DNA from: Petrotoga olearia DSM 13574
Lineage (GTDB): Bacteria; Thermotogota; Thermotogae; Petrotogales; Petrotogaceae
Reading direction: 5' to 3'
Assembly (NCBI RefSeq): GCF_002895525.1
Contig: NZ_AZRL01000012.1
Span: 124,001-188,000 of the forward strand
DNA: 64,000 nucleotides
In this document: positions 1 through 8,756 of the stretch, piece after piece
Position numbering within the stretch: the stretch's first letter is position 1
Layout of the letters: every line of letters starts with the position of its first letter
Notes under the pieces: model-generated
Databases searched by the model: none
Told to the model about the DNA's origin: nothing
The model's input: the letters and a program-made list of their open reading frames with translations, nothing else
Made by a program: the position numbers and the translations under genes

Positions 1-63
1 TTAAAAGCAGAAGTTAATCATTATATGCAAAGATTAAAAGAAGAAAAATTAATCGAAATGTGA
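1..63 (+). CDS. C-terminal end of an unidentified protein (partial)
   Basis: The window opens inside a reading frame whose last 20 codons are readable and end in EEKLIEM followed by TGA at 61-63. The tail is charged and probably helical. It is followed directly by a strong terminator, which supports a real gene end. Too little is present to name a family. Confidence 0.6.
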   Translation, partial: LKAEVNHYMQRLKEEKLIEM

Positions 64-81
64 GATTTTTATTATTATATT

Positions 82-110
82 GAGGCACTCATATGAGTGC
101 CTCATTTTCT
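82..110 (+). terminator. Rho-independent terminator
   Basis: GAGGCACTC and GAGTGCCTC (82-103) form a near-perfect hairpin with a small ATAT loop, followed by a T-rich stretch. It closes the upstream partial gene and insulates it from the ROK gene. Confidence 0.85.
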
Positions 111-117
111 ATTTTTA

Positions 118-190
118 AGAAAAAGCAAGGTAAACGCTTTTAAATATATCTAAACCTTCGTAATTGCTCATAATCTGCTGTAATCAAACT
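118..190 (+). repeat. Phased 10-bp promoter-upstream array, copy 1 (ROK gene)
   Basis: A 16-nt box related to AGAAAANNGGAGATTT lies at 118-133, then 7 nt (134-140), then five consecutive 10-bp units at 141-190: TAAATATATC, TAAACCTTCG, TAATTGCTCA, TAATCTGCTG, TAATCAAACT. The last T of unit five (190) is the first T of the -35 box TTGACT. The same lengths and register recur at 12548-12620 (minus), 12665-12737 and 61071-61153. Here the 16-nt box is the most diverged of the four (it lacks GGAGATTT), but its spacing is kept. It could be an UP-element-like or phased DNA-bending module, or a site for an unknown activator. Confidence 0.75.
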
Positions 191-218
191 TGACTATCTT
201 TGTAAACAGTTTTATAAT
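190..218 (+). promoter_or_regulatory. Sigma-A promoter of the ROK gene
   Basis: TTGACT (190-195), 17-bp spacer, TATAAT (213-218). The match to consensus is near perfect. Expected transcription start is around 225, giving a leader of about 70 nt that contains an inverted repeat. Confidence 0.85.
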
Positions 219-227
219 TTCTATAAA

Positions 228-254
228 CTTACTTTCGATAGTAAAGAAAGTAAG
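228..254 (+). promoter_or_regulatory. Inverted repeat, probable ROK operator
   Basis: CTTACTTTC and GAAAGTAAG are perfect 9-bp arms separated by 9 bp, just downstream of the predicted transcription start. The position fits autorepression by the ROK regulator encoded next. No second copy was noticed in front of the ABC transporter genes. Confidence 0.55.
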
Positions 255-296
255 ATAATAAAATTATTCTAAAATTTATAGAAAAGAGGAGAAAAA

Positions 297-1511
297 TTGG
301 CTTTAGTAGGTAGCAGAGAATTAATTAGGGATATAAATGAGAAAACTATATTAAAGGAAATCTTTTTAGAAAAACAGATCGACAGAGCTTCACTAGCAAG
401 AAAAACAAGTTTGAGTGGTGGAACAGTCACAAAGATTACCTCTGATTTACTAAAGAAGGGTTTGATCAGGGTAGTTGGAGAAAGTACTTCGACCGGAGGA
501 AGAAAACCCATTCTATTATGCATTAATCCAGATTTTGGAAATATTTTAGGTGTGAAGATAGGTTTGGGATATCTTCAACTGATAATCACTGATCTAACTG
601 GAAAAATCTTATCTCAGGAACGAAAGGAGTTTGGAGAGGAGTTTGATCCACATAAAATTTCCTATCTAATTAAAGAATATGTTGAACAAAAAAATAAAAA
701 TCATTTAGTCGGAGCTTCTGTAGCTGTTTCAGGTACTATCGATTCAACAAAAGGTGTTGTTCTAGATTCTTTCATTTTAAATTGGAAAAACGTTGAACTT
801 GGCAAAATCTTAAAAAATATCTTAAAGGTACCTGTTTACATAATAAACGATGCTGATTCTTTCGCTCTTGCTCACTTATGGAAAGGGAAATTAAAAAAAT
901 ATAAACATGCATTAGTTATGACTCTAGGGGTTGGCATAGGGGGTTCACTTATTGTAAATGGAAATCTTTACACTGGAAACGGCGGGGCCGGAGAAATTGG
1001 GCACATGACTATAAAAGGGAATGGAAATAAATGTAGATGTGGTAGCTATGGATGTTTGGAAGCAGAAGCTAGCTTTGAATCTTTGGTTAATAAGATCAAC
1101 ACAAAAAGTGAAAACACGCTCCTCAAAGAATATTATAAAACGTTTAAAAATACGGAGTTATCAGAAATTGACTTTATAAGGTTAGCTTTAAAAGAAGATC
1201 CTCAAGTATCACACGAGGTTTTCAACGAATATTCTACATTAATAGGAACAGCCATAAAAAATTTAATCAATATTTTTACTCCTGAATACTTTTTGATAGG
1301 CGGAGAAGCCTTAGAGTTTTCAGATTATTTCTTAGAAAACTCTATAAACTATGCAAGAGAAAATGCCTTCGGAAATTTAGGTGAAAGGGTGATTTACGAT
1401 GTTGATAACTTAGGACCAAAAGCATGGATGTTGGGTGGCGTGTATCAAGTAATTCAAGAGGAGATGTTTTATATCAATGTTTTAGACAGTTTAGAAATAC
1501 AAAAATTTTGA
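297..1511 (+). CDS. ROK-family transcriptional regulator (NagC/XylR type)
   Basis: Sugar-responsive DNA-binding protein of 404 residues, the usual length for a ROK repressor. An N-terminal winged helix-turn-helix occupies about residues 20-65 (ASLARKTSLSGGTVTKI). The ROK domain follows, with the zinc site made of the His in GEIGHM and the CRCGSYGC cysteines, followed by LE. The sugar-kinase phosphate-binding DxGGT motif at the start of the ROK fold is not recognisable (GVKIGLGYL), so a regulator rather than a kinase is expected. The start is TTG, chosen for the GAGGAG ribosome site 5-6 nt upstream. It lies upstream of the sugar ABC/GH66/GH31 cluster in the same direction and probably controls it. 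A strong promoter, a phased 10-bp array and an inverted repeat lie in front. The inducer is unknown; an alpha-gluco-oligosaccharide is inferred from the neighbours. Confidence 0.93.
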   Translation: MALVGSRELIRDINEKTILKEIFLEKQIDRASLARKTSLSGGTVTKITSDLLKKGLIRVVGESTSTGGRKPILLCINPDFGNILGVKIGLGYLQLIITDLTGKILSQERKEFGEEFDPHKISYLIKEYVEQKNKNHLVGASVAVSGTIDSTKGVVLDSFILNWKNVELGKILKNILKVPVYIINDADSFALAHLWKGKLKKYKHALVMTLGVGIGGSLIVNGNLYTGNGGAGEIGHMTIKGNGNKCRCGSYGCLEAEASFESLVNKINTKSENTLLKEYYKTFKNTELSEIDFIRLALKEDPQVSHEVFNEYSTLIGTAIKNLINIFTPEYFLIGGEALEFSDYFLENSINYARENAFGNLGERVIYDVDNLGPKAWMLGGVYQVIQEEMFYINVLDSLEIQKF

Positions 1512-1529
1512 AAATGAGAGGTGGTTTTT

Positions 1530-1577
1530 ATGAGGGTTAAAGAATACAATAAAATGTCTCACTTTTCAGAGAAATAG
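1530..1577 (+). CDS. Possible 15-codon leader peptide
   Basis: ATG at 1530 is preceded by GAGAGGTGG at good spacing and opens a 15-codon frame (MRVKEYNKMSHFSEK) between the ROK gene and the transporter binding protein. About 45 nt further on, AAAGGAGG (1619-1626) is followed by TTG-TAA, a start directly followed by a stop. Both look like translated elements in the leader of the highly expressed binding-protein gene. No homology is recognised and chance cannot be excluded. Confidence 0.25.
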   Translation: MRVKEYNKMSHFSEK

Positions 1578-1717
1578 CAAAAAAGCGTTTCAAATACTGA
1601 ATAAAAACGTATAAAGAGAAAGGAGGTATTTTGTAAAAAATCATTTTTTAAAATCATTATTTAGTGAGTGTTTTAGAGTTTCCAAAGTCAGTAATCAATG
1701 TTTGAGGAGGAGGTATT

Positions 1718-2965
1718 ATGAAAAAAGCATTTTTTTTGTTGGTTGTGGTACTTATTAGCACCTTCATGTTAGCTCAGGTTAAGGAAGTTATTTTTTGGCA
1801 TAGTTATTCCACTACTTCTGGTGAGTATAAACTATTAACTGAAGAAATTATACCGGAATTTGAAAGAGAACATTCGAACATCAAAATTACAGAAGTTCAA
1901 GTTCCTTATGATGAAATGAGAAGAAGATTGATCGTAAGCACAGCAGCTGCACAATACCCTGACGTTATGAGGATGGATATTATCTGGGTCCCACAATTTG
2001 CTGATATTGGCGTCTTATTGCCAGTCGATGAGGAATTTCCTAAGGATTTTCAACAAATTAAAGATGACTTTTTAACTGGCCCACTGGCTACAAATTACTG
2101 GAAAGGTCACTATTATGGAGTTCCTTTGGATACAAATACAAGAGTTTTGTTATGGAACCGTGAAATGTTTGAAGAAAGTGGATTAACTGCGCCTCCAACA
2201 AATATGGAAGAATTTATTAAATATATCAAAATTTTAACCAAAGATACTGATGGAGACGGACAGATTGACCAATGGGGTTTTGCAGATACTGGTTTCGGAC
2301 CATGGAATAGTATGCCTTGGATATATTCTTTTGGTGGTCAAATCCTTGATCCAACAAATTCGAAGGCAGAAGGATACATAAATGCACCTGAAAGTGTCGA
2401 AGCTTTAAAAACATTTAAAGATTTATACAATCAAGGCTATATTGCTCCTATCGGAGGAGGGGGAATTGGTGTATTAGAAGGATATGCTGAAGGCATTTAT
2501 GCTATGACCTTTGATGGTCCATGGTCTTGGAGTATTATAAAAGGTCAGTATCCCGATTCAGAAATTAATTATTCCCTCATTCCTGCTGGTAAAGGAGGAT
2601 CCAAGTCTGTTGTCGGTGGTGAAGACATAGTTATTTTCAACTCTACTAAATACAAAGAAGAAGCATGGGAGTTTGTAAAATTCTTGACCTCAAAGGATGT
2701 TCAGCTAAAATTTGCAACTGTTGGTCAGATGCCAATATTGAATGGATTACTTGACGAACCTGAAATTAAAGAACATCCATTCTTCCCAGTTTATCTAAAA
2801 CAATTAGAAACAGCAGTTCCTCGCTCCCCTCATCCTGCTTGGAACGAAATCAACGATATTTTGGATAGTGCCTGGCAAAATGCGGTTATAGGAGGAGTAG
2901 AGGCACAGGATGCTTTAGATAACGCCGCTTATGAAATTGAAGAAATTCTGAATGACTATAGATAA
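1718..2965 (+). CDS. Sugar ABC transporter substrate-binding protein (MalE/UgpB family)
   Basis: Extracellular solute-binding protein family 1, 415 residues, which delivers an oligosaccharide to the permeases encoded downstream. A signal peptide covers about residues 1-19 (MKKAFFLLVVVLISTFMLAQ) without a lipobox cysteine. The mature protein has the family pattern VIFWHSYS near the N-terminus, a calcium-loop-like DTDGDGQIDQWGF around residues 172-184 and the C-terminal KEEAWEFVKFL segment. The ribosome site GGAGGAGG is strong. An intercistronic hairpin follows the stop and probably raises its transcript level over the permeases. The operon with GH66 and GH31 enzymes suggests isomalto- or malto-oligosaccharides as ligand (inference). 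Confidence 0.92.
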   Translation: MKKAFFLLVVVLISTFMLAQVKEVIFWHSYSTTSGEYKLLTEEIIPEFEREHSNIKITEVQVPYDEMRRRLIVSTAAAQYPDVMRMDIIWVPQFADIGVLLPVDEEFPKDFQQIKDDFLTGPLATNYWKGHYYGVPLDTNTRVLLWNREMFEESGLTAPPTNMEEFIKYIKILTKDTDGDGQIDQWGFADTGFGPWNSMPWIYSFGGQILDPTNSKAEGYINAPESVEALKTFKDLYNQGYIAPIGGGGIGVLEGYAEGIYAMTFDGPWSWSIIKGQYPDSEINYSLIPAGKGGSKSVVGGEDIVIFNSTKYKEEAWEFVKFLTSKDVQLKFATVGQMPILNGLLDEPEIKEHPFFPVYLKQLETAVPRSPHPAWNEINDILDSAWQNAVIGGVEAQDALDNAAYEIEEILNDYR

Positions 2966-2983
2966 GAATGGAAAGTAAAATTC

Positions 2984-3010
2984 TAGGTGGAGGATATTCC
3001 CCTCCACCTA
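2984..3010 (+). other. Intercistronic hairpin between binding protein and permease genes
   Basis: TAGGTGGAGG and CCTCCACCTA form a perfect 10-bp stem with a 7-nt loop. No T-run follows, so it is more likely an mRNA-stabilising or partial-termination element than a full terminator. Similar elements follow malE-type genes in other bacteria. Confidence 0.7.
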
Positions 3011-3043
3011 ATATAATTTCTTGTATTATAGGAGGAATAAAGA

Positions 3044-3931
3044 ATGACTAGGGAAAAGAGAAGAAAATTGGTTGGCCTTCTTTTTGTCTTGCCTGGTTTG
3101 ATCAGTTATCTTGCGTGGACTTTGTATCCGATTATAAAAAGTTTCATTATGAGTTTATATAAATGGAATATTAATCCTAATATTCCTAATAAATTTATTG
3201 GCTTAGAAAATTATACCCAATTATTTCAAGATCCAAAATTTTATGCAGCTCTTAAGAATACGATTTTTTATACACTAATTACAGTTCCTGGACAAATGGT
3301 TTTTGGCTTTTTAGTAGCTCTCCTTTTAAATAGAAAAATGAAAGGTCAAACTTTATTTCGGTTGCTGTACTATTTGCCTGTCATTACTTCTTGGGTAATA
3401 GTCTCAATATTGTTTCAATATCTCTTTGCTGCAAGAGGAGGTTTAGTAAACTTTCTATTAAAAGACTTGCTTCATATGATACAGAAGGATGTTCCATGGC
3501 TATCCAACCCAAAAACAGCAATGATACCTATTTACACATTGGGCATATGGAAAGGCATAGGGTGGTCGATGCTTATTTTCTTAGCCGGACTTCAAGGAAT
3601 ACCTAAACAACTTTACGAAGCGGCTTCTTTAGACGGTGCTAATAGCTGGCAAACCACAACTAAAATTACTTTACCTTTAATGGTACCCACAATTATGTTC
3701 GAACTTGTCATGCTTACAATTGGCGGATTTAATGTTTTTCTTTCAGTTTATGTTATGACTGGCGGGGGACCGATGGGATCAACGGAGGTCTTGTCTTCAT
3801 ATATGTTTAAAGAAGCCTTCGATTATTTCCACTTTGGTTATGGGTCAGCAATATCGGTAATTTTCTTCATTATTGTTTTTACCATAGCCCAAATTCAAAG
3901 AAAACTATTAGCTAAAAGAAGTCTCTATTAA
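3044..3931 (+). CDS. Sugar ABC transporter permease (MalF/UgpA type)
   Basis: Inner-membrane permease of 295 residues with six predicted membrane segments. The EAA motif that contacts the ATPase is visible as EAASLDGANSWQTTTKITLP at about residues 188-207. ATG is preceded by TAGGAGGAAT. It pairs with the next gene, 11 nt away, to form the channel heterodimer. No ATPase gene is present in the locus, so a shared MsmK-type ATPase encoded elsewhere is likely. Confidence 0.93.
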   Translation: MTREKRRKLVGLLFVLPGLISYLAWTLYPIIKSFIMSLYKWNINPNIPNKFIGLENYTQLFQDPKFYAALKNTIFYTLITVPGQMVFGFLVALLLNRKMKGQTLFRLLYYLPVITSWVIVSILFQYLFAARGGLVNFLLKDLLHMIQKDVPWLSNPKTAMIPIYTLGIWKGIGWSMLIFLAGLQGIPKQLYEAASLDGANSWQTTTKITLPLMVPTIMFELVMLTIGGFNVFLSVYVMTGGGPMGSTEVLSSYMFKEAFDYFHFGYGSAISVIFFIIVFTIAQIQRKLLAKRSLY

Positions 3932-3942
3932 GGAGTGAAAAA

Positions 3943-4785
3943 ATGGAAAGAAAAATCTCAAAAAAAATAATTAATATAGGTATTTTTTGTGTTTTAATTT
4001 TAGGAGCAATAATAATGACTTTTCCATTCTATTATATGTTTATAACTTCCTTAAAGGAAACAGGTTATATTTTCACCGTTCCACCTCAATTAATCCCTAA
4101 GCCTGCCACATTCCAAAATTATATAACTGTCTGGAAAGAAACAGATTTTCCCAGATACTTTATAAACAGCGTCACCATAACGCTTCCTGCAATTATTTTG
4201 AATGTTCTATTATCCACTTTAACGGCATATGGATTTGCAAGGTATAATTTTCCAGGGAAAGAAACTTTTTTCTCCCTTCTAATTGCTACTTTAGCCGTAC
4301 CAGGATTACTTCTCATAATTCCTCAATTCGACATTGTTAGTAAAATAAGATGGTTGATGGACAACAAAATTACACTTATTTTAACAGGAGGAATAGGAGG
4401 AATTGCATTCAACGCCTTTTTCTTGAGGGGATTTTTTGAAGCTATGCCTGTTGAATACGAAGAAAGCGCAGAATTGGATGGAGCCAATGCCTGGCAGAGA
4501 TTTATTTATATAGTTTTCCCACAAGCTCTCCCTTCTGTAGGAGCGTTAACTATAATGTCTTTTTTGGGAATATGGGACGACTATTTTTGGCCATCTTTGA
4601 TATTAACTTCAAAGAACAATTGGACATTGCCTATCGGTATAATGACTTTCCACGGTCAATATAGCGTTCAATGGAATGTTTTATTTGCGGGAACTATGAT
4701 TTCTTTGGCTCCTGTATTAGTAGTTTATGTCCTATTTCAAAAGTATTTTATACAATCAGTTTCTGAAGGAGGTTTAAAACTCTGA
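3943..4785 (+). CDS. Sugar ABC transporter permease (MalG/UgpE type)
   Basis: Second permease of the pair, 280 residues. It has an N-terminal membrane anchor, several further hydrophobic spans and the EAA loop EESAELDGANAWQRFIYIVF at about residues 177-196. The C-terminal SEGGLKL resembles the ends of MalG relatives. Translation start ATG follows AAGGAG. It is followed after 16 nt by the GH66 gene, so transport and hydrolysis are probably co-transcribed. Confidence 0.93.
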   Translation: MERKISKKIINIGIFCVLILGAIIMTFPFYYMFITSLKETGYIFTVPPQLIPKPATFQNYITVWKETDFPRYFINSVTITLPAIILNVLLSTLTAYGFARYNFPGKETFFSLLIATLAVPGLLLIIPQFDIVSKIRWLMDNKITLILTGGIGGIAFNAFFLRGFFEAMPVEYEESAELDGANAWQRFIYIVFPQALPSVGALTIMSFLGIWDDYFWPSLILTSKNNWTLPIGIMTFHGQYSVQWNVLFAGTMISLAPVLVVYVLFQKYFIQSVSEGGLKL

Positions 4786-4801
4786 AAGGAGGGACTTTTA
4801 A

Positions 4802-6445
4802 TTGCGTAAGAAAATCATATTTTTAAGCTTTTACAACTTGCTTTTGTTCGTATCAATACTTGGAGGTGAAAGTATGGACATTTTGTTTGATAAATCATTC
4901 TATTATCCAAATGATTCTATAAATCTAAGGTTGTTGAATTTTCCTAATGAAACTAAAAAAATTAAAATTGTTATAACTAAAGGTATTCAAACAATTAATG
5001 AATTAAGTATGAACATATCTAGAGTCGAAAAAATCATGCAAATGTCTTTAAAAGCTCCTTATAAAGTTGGAGGGTATGGATTAGACTTTTATTTAAATGA
5101 TAATCTGATCTTAAGTAGAGGCTTTTCAGTTTTAAATTCGTGGACTGAGTCACCTCGCTATGGGTTTTTAACAGATTTTGGTGAAGAAAGAATTAACATC
5201 GAAAAAACTTTTGATTATTTAGCTCAATACCATATCAACTCTTTGCAATATTATGATTGGATGTATGATTATGGATATTTAGTTTCTAAAGAAGAAAATT
5301 ACAAAGATGCTTGGAATAGACAAAAAAACATATCAAATTCCGTTTTAAAGGAACTAATAAGAGAAGGCCATAAAAATAATATTTTTTCCATGGCGTATGT
5401 TTCTATTTACGGTGTAGAAAGAAATCTTGGCTTAAACAATCACGAATGGTTGTTATATGAAATAAAAGGTGAGCATTATGAACCTGTTGACTTTTATCAA
5501 AAAATTTTAATCACAAATACTTATCAAGATTCAGGTTGGACAAAATTTCTTATACAACAATGTAAAGAGACTTTAAATTTTGGATTTGATGGGATACATT
5601 TAGATCAATATGGATACCCTAAAGATTATGCATCTTTTTACTTAGAAGATAACGAATATAAACCTTACATAACATCTAAAGGTTTTAAGGAATTCATAAA
5701 TAAATTGAAACAGCAAACAGAAGCTCCTGTAATCTTTAATTATGTTAATAATTGGCCTAAGGAAATTCAATCTCAAACTAAAGCAGACGTGATTTATATT
5801 GAACCTTGGGAATCATGTAATACATATGAAGATATGTACAAAATGATCAAAGAAGCTAAGAAAAGAAGCAAAAAGGATGTCATAACTGCTGCTTACATTA
5901 ATCCCTCTTTTGAAGAAAATATTACTTTGACCGATGCTGTTATTGCAATAAGTGGTGGAAGAAGATTAGAACTGGGAGAATATATGTTAATACTTGGAGG
6001 ACCCTATTTCCCTGGTGACGCAGATATTGTAAGTCAAGATTTACTAAATAAACTTAGGAATTACTATGATTACCAAGTAAGATATGAAGAATTATTTGAT
6101 ATCCCAGAAAAAGAAGTAGAATTAAAAGGAAATAATTTATCTTTGAACCCAAAAAAAGATTCTATATGGTACAATGTTAAGATGAACTCTAAGTATGTTT
6201 TCATTAATCTTGTCAATTTTGTAGGGACAAGTACCAACTTTTGGAGAATGAAAACAAAAAAACCCAATACAATCAATGATATAGAAATTTTTATTCCTTT
6301 AAACAATATTAAAAATGTATATTTTGCTTCAGCTGATAATCAGTTATTTTTTTCAAAAATAGATTTTTCAGAAACAGAAAATGGGTTAATTGTAAAAGTT
6401 CCAACAATTGAATATTGGTCAACTATTCTGATGGAATTAGAATAA
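4802..6445 (+). CDS. Glycoside hydrolase family 66 protein (dextranase / cycloisomaltooligosaccharide enzyme-like)
   Basis: Enzyme of 547 residues predicted to cleave or transfer alpha-1,6-glucan chains. The N-terminus has a hydrophobic segment (residues 4-20) that may be a signal peptide. GH66 features are W-T-E-S-P-R-Y-GFLTDF at about 114-126, LQYYDWMYDYG at 148-158, and a GFDGIHLDQYG barrel strand whose Asp268 is the candidate nucleophile. YIEPWE follows with Glu334 as candidate acid/base. Known dextranases are usually longer because of extra cell-wall or carbohydrate-binding domains; this is a compact version. The start is TTG with GAAAGGAGGG upstream. It sits between the ABC permeases and a GH31 alpha-glucosidase, which suggests a route from dextran-like polymers to glucose. 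The family call rests on motif memory rather than a search. Confidence 0.75.
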   Translation: MRKKIIFLSFYNLLLFVSILGGESMDILFDKSFYYPNDSINLRLLNFPNETKKIKIVITKGIQTINELSMNISRVEKIMQMSLKAPYKVGGYGLDFYLNDNLILSRGFSVLNSWTESPRYGFLTDFGEERINIEKTFDYLAQYHINSLQYYDWMYDYGYLVSKEENYKDAWNRQKNISNSVLKELIREGHKNNIFSMAYVSIYGVERNLGLNNHEWLLYEIKGEHYEPVDFYQKILITNTYQDSGWTKFLIQQCKETLNFGFDGIHLDQYGYPKDYASFYLEDNEYKPYITSKGFKEFINKLKQQTEAPVIFNYVNNWPKEIQSQTKADVIYIEPWESCNTYEDMYKMIKEAKKRSKKDVITAAYINPSFEENITLTDAVIAISGGRRLELGEYMLILGGPYFPGDADIVSQDLLNKLRNYYDYQVRYEELFDIPEKEVELKGNNLSLNPKKDSIWYNVKMNSKYVFINLVNFVGTSTNFWRMKTKKPNTINDIEIFIPLNNIKNVYFASADNQLFFSKIDFSETENGLIVKVPTIEYWSTILMELE

Positions 6446-6466
6446 AAATTTGAGGAGGATTTACCT

Positions 6467-8650
6467 ATGTTCACAAAGATGCAGTTAACGCAATACACTA
6501 CTTTGTACAGAAGCGGCAAACCTTTTAAAACGGGGGCGGTGATCGTTGACTTAGAAAACAAAGATTTCCAACAAAACGATACTATTCCATATTTTCAAGT
6601 TGAAGAAGAAGATGGTAAAATAAATTTCATATACAATATGTCGAAAGAAGATGTTGTATATGGATTAGGAGAAACTTTAGGGGCATTGAACAAAAGAGGT
6701 AAAATATACAGATTCTACAACACAGATGATCCGGAACATACCCCTGATAAGATGTCTTTATACGGTTCTCACCCTTTTATGATCTTGGATGGAAAAAGTA
6801 CTTTCGGATTGTTCATTGATTATCCTTCCGAAATAATATTTGACATAGGGTTTACAGATAAAGATATTTTAAAGATAACCGTCCCTTCAAAAGATTTTGA
6901 TTTGTATATCTTTGATTCTGATGAAAAGCTATCCATAATAAAGGAATACTTTAATTTAACTGGAAAACCTTACATCCCTCCAAAATGGGCTTTTGGGTTT
7001 CAGCAATCAAGATGGAGTTACTTCTCTGAAGAGGAAGTTAGAAATGTAGCAAAAAAATTTAGAGAAACGGGAATTCCTTGTGACGTCATTTACACAGATA
7101 TAGACTACATGGATAGTTACAAGGTTTTCACGATAAACAAAGAAAAATTCCCTAACTACGAAGGAATGGTAAAAGACCTAAAAGAAATAGGAATAAAAGT
7201 TATACCGATTTTAGACCCCGGGGTAAAAATAGAAAAGGGCTATGAAATGTACGAAGAAGGCAAAGATAAAGGCTTTTTTTGTGTAGATGAAAACGGTAAC
7301 GACTTTGTTGCAGCTGTTTGGCCAGGAGCCACACACTTTCCGAACTTTTTGAACTCAGAAGTTAGAAGATGGTGGGGGAAGAAGTATAAAATCTTTACAG
7401 ATATGGGAATAAAAGGTTTTTGGAACGATATGAACGAACCTTCAATATTCTATACTCCTAAAGGTTTAGACAATCTTTTGAAAATCTTAAAATATTTAGA
7501 GGAAAATAAGGAAAATGCCGGTATAGAGGTTTTCTTGGCAAGAGAAACACTTTTGAACATAGCCAACAACCCAGAAGATTATAGAAGCTTCTTTCACAAA
7601 CTAGATGACGGTAGTTTAATAAATCACGAAAAGGTTCATAACTTATATGGATTCAATATGACGAAAGCCACTGCAGATGAGCTTAAAGAGTTAAACCCGA
7701 ATGAAAGATACTTGCTTCTATCAAGAAGCAGTTATCCTGGTCTTCACAGGATAGCTTCCATATGGATGGGAGATAATAAATCATGGTGGGAACACATGCT
7801 TGTTAATATAAGAATGCTGCAATCTTTAAACATGATGGGATTTTTCTACACAGGGGCTGATATTGGTGGCTTTGGAGCAGATTCATCTGCTGAATTAGTT
7901 ATAAGATGGATGGAATTGGGAGCATTCACACCTTTTTACCGAAACCATACCGCACTAAATACAAGGCCTCAAGAACCTTGGCAGTTCGATGAAGAATCAT
8001 TGAACATCATGAGAGATATAGTGAGGCTCAGATACGCTTTCATACCTTATACTTACTCAGAATATATGAACTCCGTGAAAGAATCGGTCCCATTTGTAAA
8101 ACCTTTATCTTTTGTATTTGAAGGAGATAGGGTGAAAGATATCGAAGACCAGTACATGTATGGAGATTCTTTGATGGTAGCCCCCGTTCACGAACAAAAC
8201 AAAAAGGGAAGATACGTACACTTGCCAGATGTGAAGTGGCTAAATTGGACCGCTTGCAAGTACGAAGAAAGAAATATGAAGGTTTATGAACCCGGAGATT
8301 ATTACATTCAGGCATATTTAAATGAAATTCCTCTTTTTATAAAAGAGAATAGCTTGATAGTTCTGTCCGAACCTATGAATTATGTAGGTGAGAAAGACAT
8401 TACAGAACTAACAGTCATAGGTTTGGTTAGCGATCACGCTATTTACAATTATTATGACGACGATGGAATTACCTACAACTTCACAAATGGTGAGTTTGGT
8501 AATTTAAAGATAGATATAACAAAAGTAGGCAAGGATTTCAAAATAGATGTGAAACCATACGATCCAGCAAATATTTTGAAAATAAAAAAGATCCATTTTG
8601 AAATATACGACAGTGATGGAAGTGTCATCAAAAAAGATATGATAATTTAG
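6467..8650 (+). CDS. Glycoside hydrolase family 31 alpha-glucosidase
   Basis: Enzyme of 727 residues without a signal peptide, so probably intracellular, releasing alpha-linked glucose from oligosaccharides brought in by the upstream transporter. The GH31 nucleophile motif WNDMNEPSIF lies at about residue 320, with the acid/base region FYTGADIGGFG at about 463-473 and the conserved RNHTALNTRPQEPW segment after it. The N-terminal beta-sandwich (galactose-mutarotase-like) spans roughly residues 1-150 and a C-terminal beta region follows the barrel. A GGAGGA site precedes ATG. A terminator follows the stop, ending the locus. With GH66 it fits isomaltooligosaccharide use, though maltose-type substrates are also possible. 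Confidence 0.93.
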   Translation: MFTKMQLTQYTTLYRSGKPFKTGAVIVDLENKDFQQNDTIPYFQVEEEDGKINFIYNMSKEDVVYGLGETLGALNKRGKIYRFYNTDDPEHTPDKMSLYGSHPFMILDGKSTFGLFIDYPSEIIFDIGFTDKDILKITVPSKDFDLYIFDSDEKLSIIKEYFNLTGKPYIPPKWAFGFQQSRWSYFSEEEVRNVAKKFRETGIPCDVIYTDIDYMDSYKVFTINKEKFPNYEGMVKDLKEIGIKVIPILDPGVKIEKGYEMYEEGKDKGFFCVDENGNDFVAAVWPGATHFPNFLNSEVRRWWGKKYKIFTDMGIKGFWNDMNEPSIFYTPKGLDNLLKILKYLEENKENAGIEVFLARETLLNIANNPEDYRSFFHKLDDGSLINHEKVHNLYGFNMTKATADELKELNPNERYLLLSRSSYPGLHRIASIWMGDNKSWWEHMLVNIRMLQSLNMMGFFYTGADIGGFGADSSAELVIRWMELGAFTPFYRNHTALNTRPQEPWQFDEESLNIMRDIVRLRYAFIPYTYSEYMNSVKESVPFVKPLSFVFEGDRVKDIEDQYMYGDSLMVAPVHEQNKKGRYVHLPDVKWLNWTACKYEERNMKVYEPGDYYIQAYLNEIPLFIKENSLIVLSEPMNYVGEKDITELTVIGLVSDHAIYNYYDDDGITYNFTNGEFGNLKIDITKVGKDFKIDVKPYDPANILKIKKIHFEIYDSDGSVIKKDMII

Positions 8651-8681
8651 AAAAGACTTGGGATACTCCCAAGTCTTTTTT
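8651..8681 (+). terminator. Rho-independent terminator after the GH31 gene
   Basis: AAAAGACTTGGGA pairs with TCCCAAGTCTTTT around a TAC loop, followed by more T residues. It marks the end of the ABC-GH66-GH31 unit. Confidence 0.9.
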
Positions 8682-8756
8682 GTATAAGAATCTACTATTC
8701 ATTAATGGGTTTCACCTTTGTATTTACAAAAAGTATAACGGGGTTCTTAATCGAAT

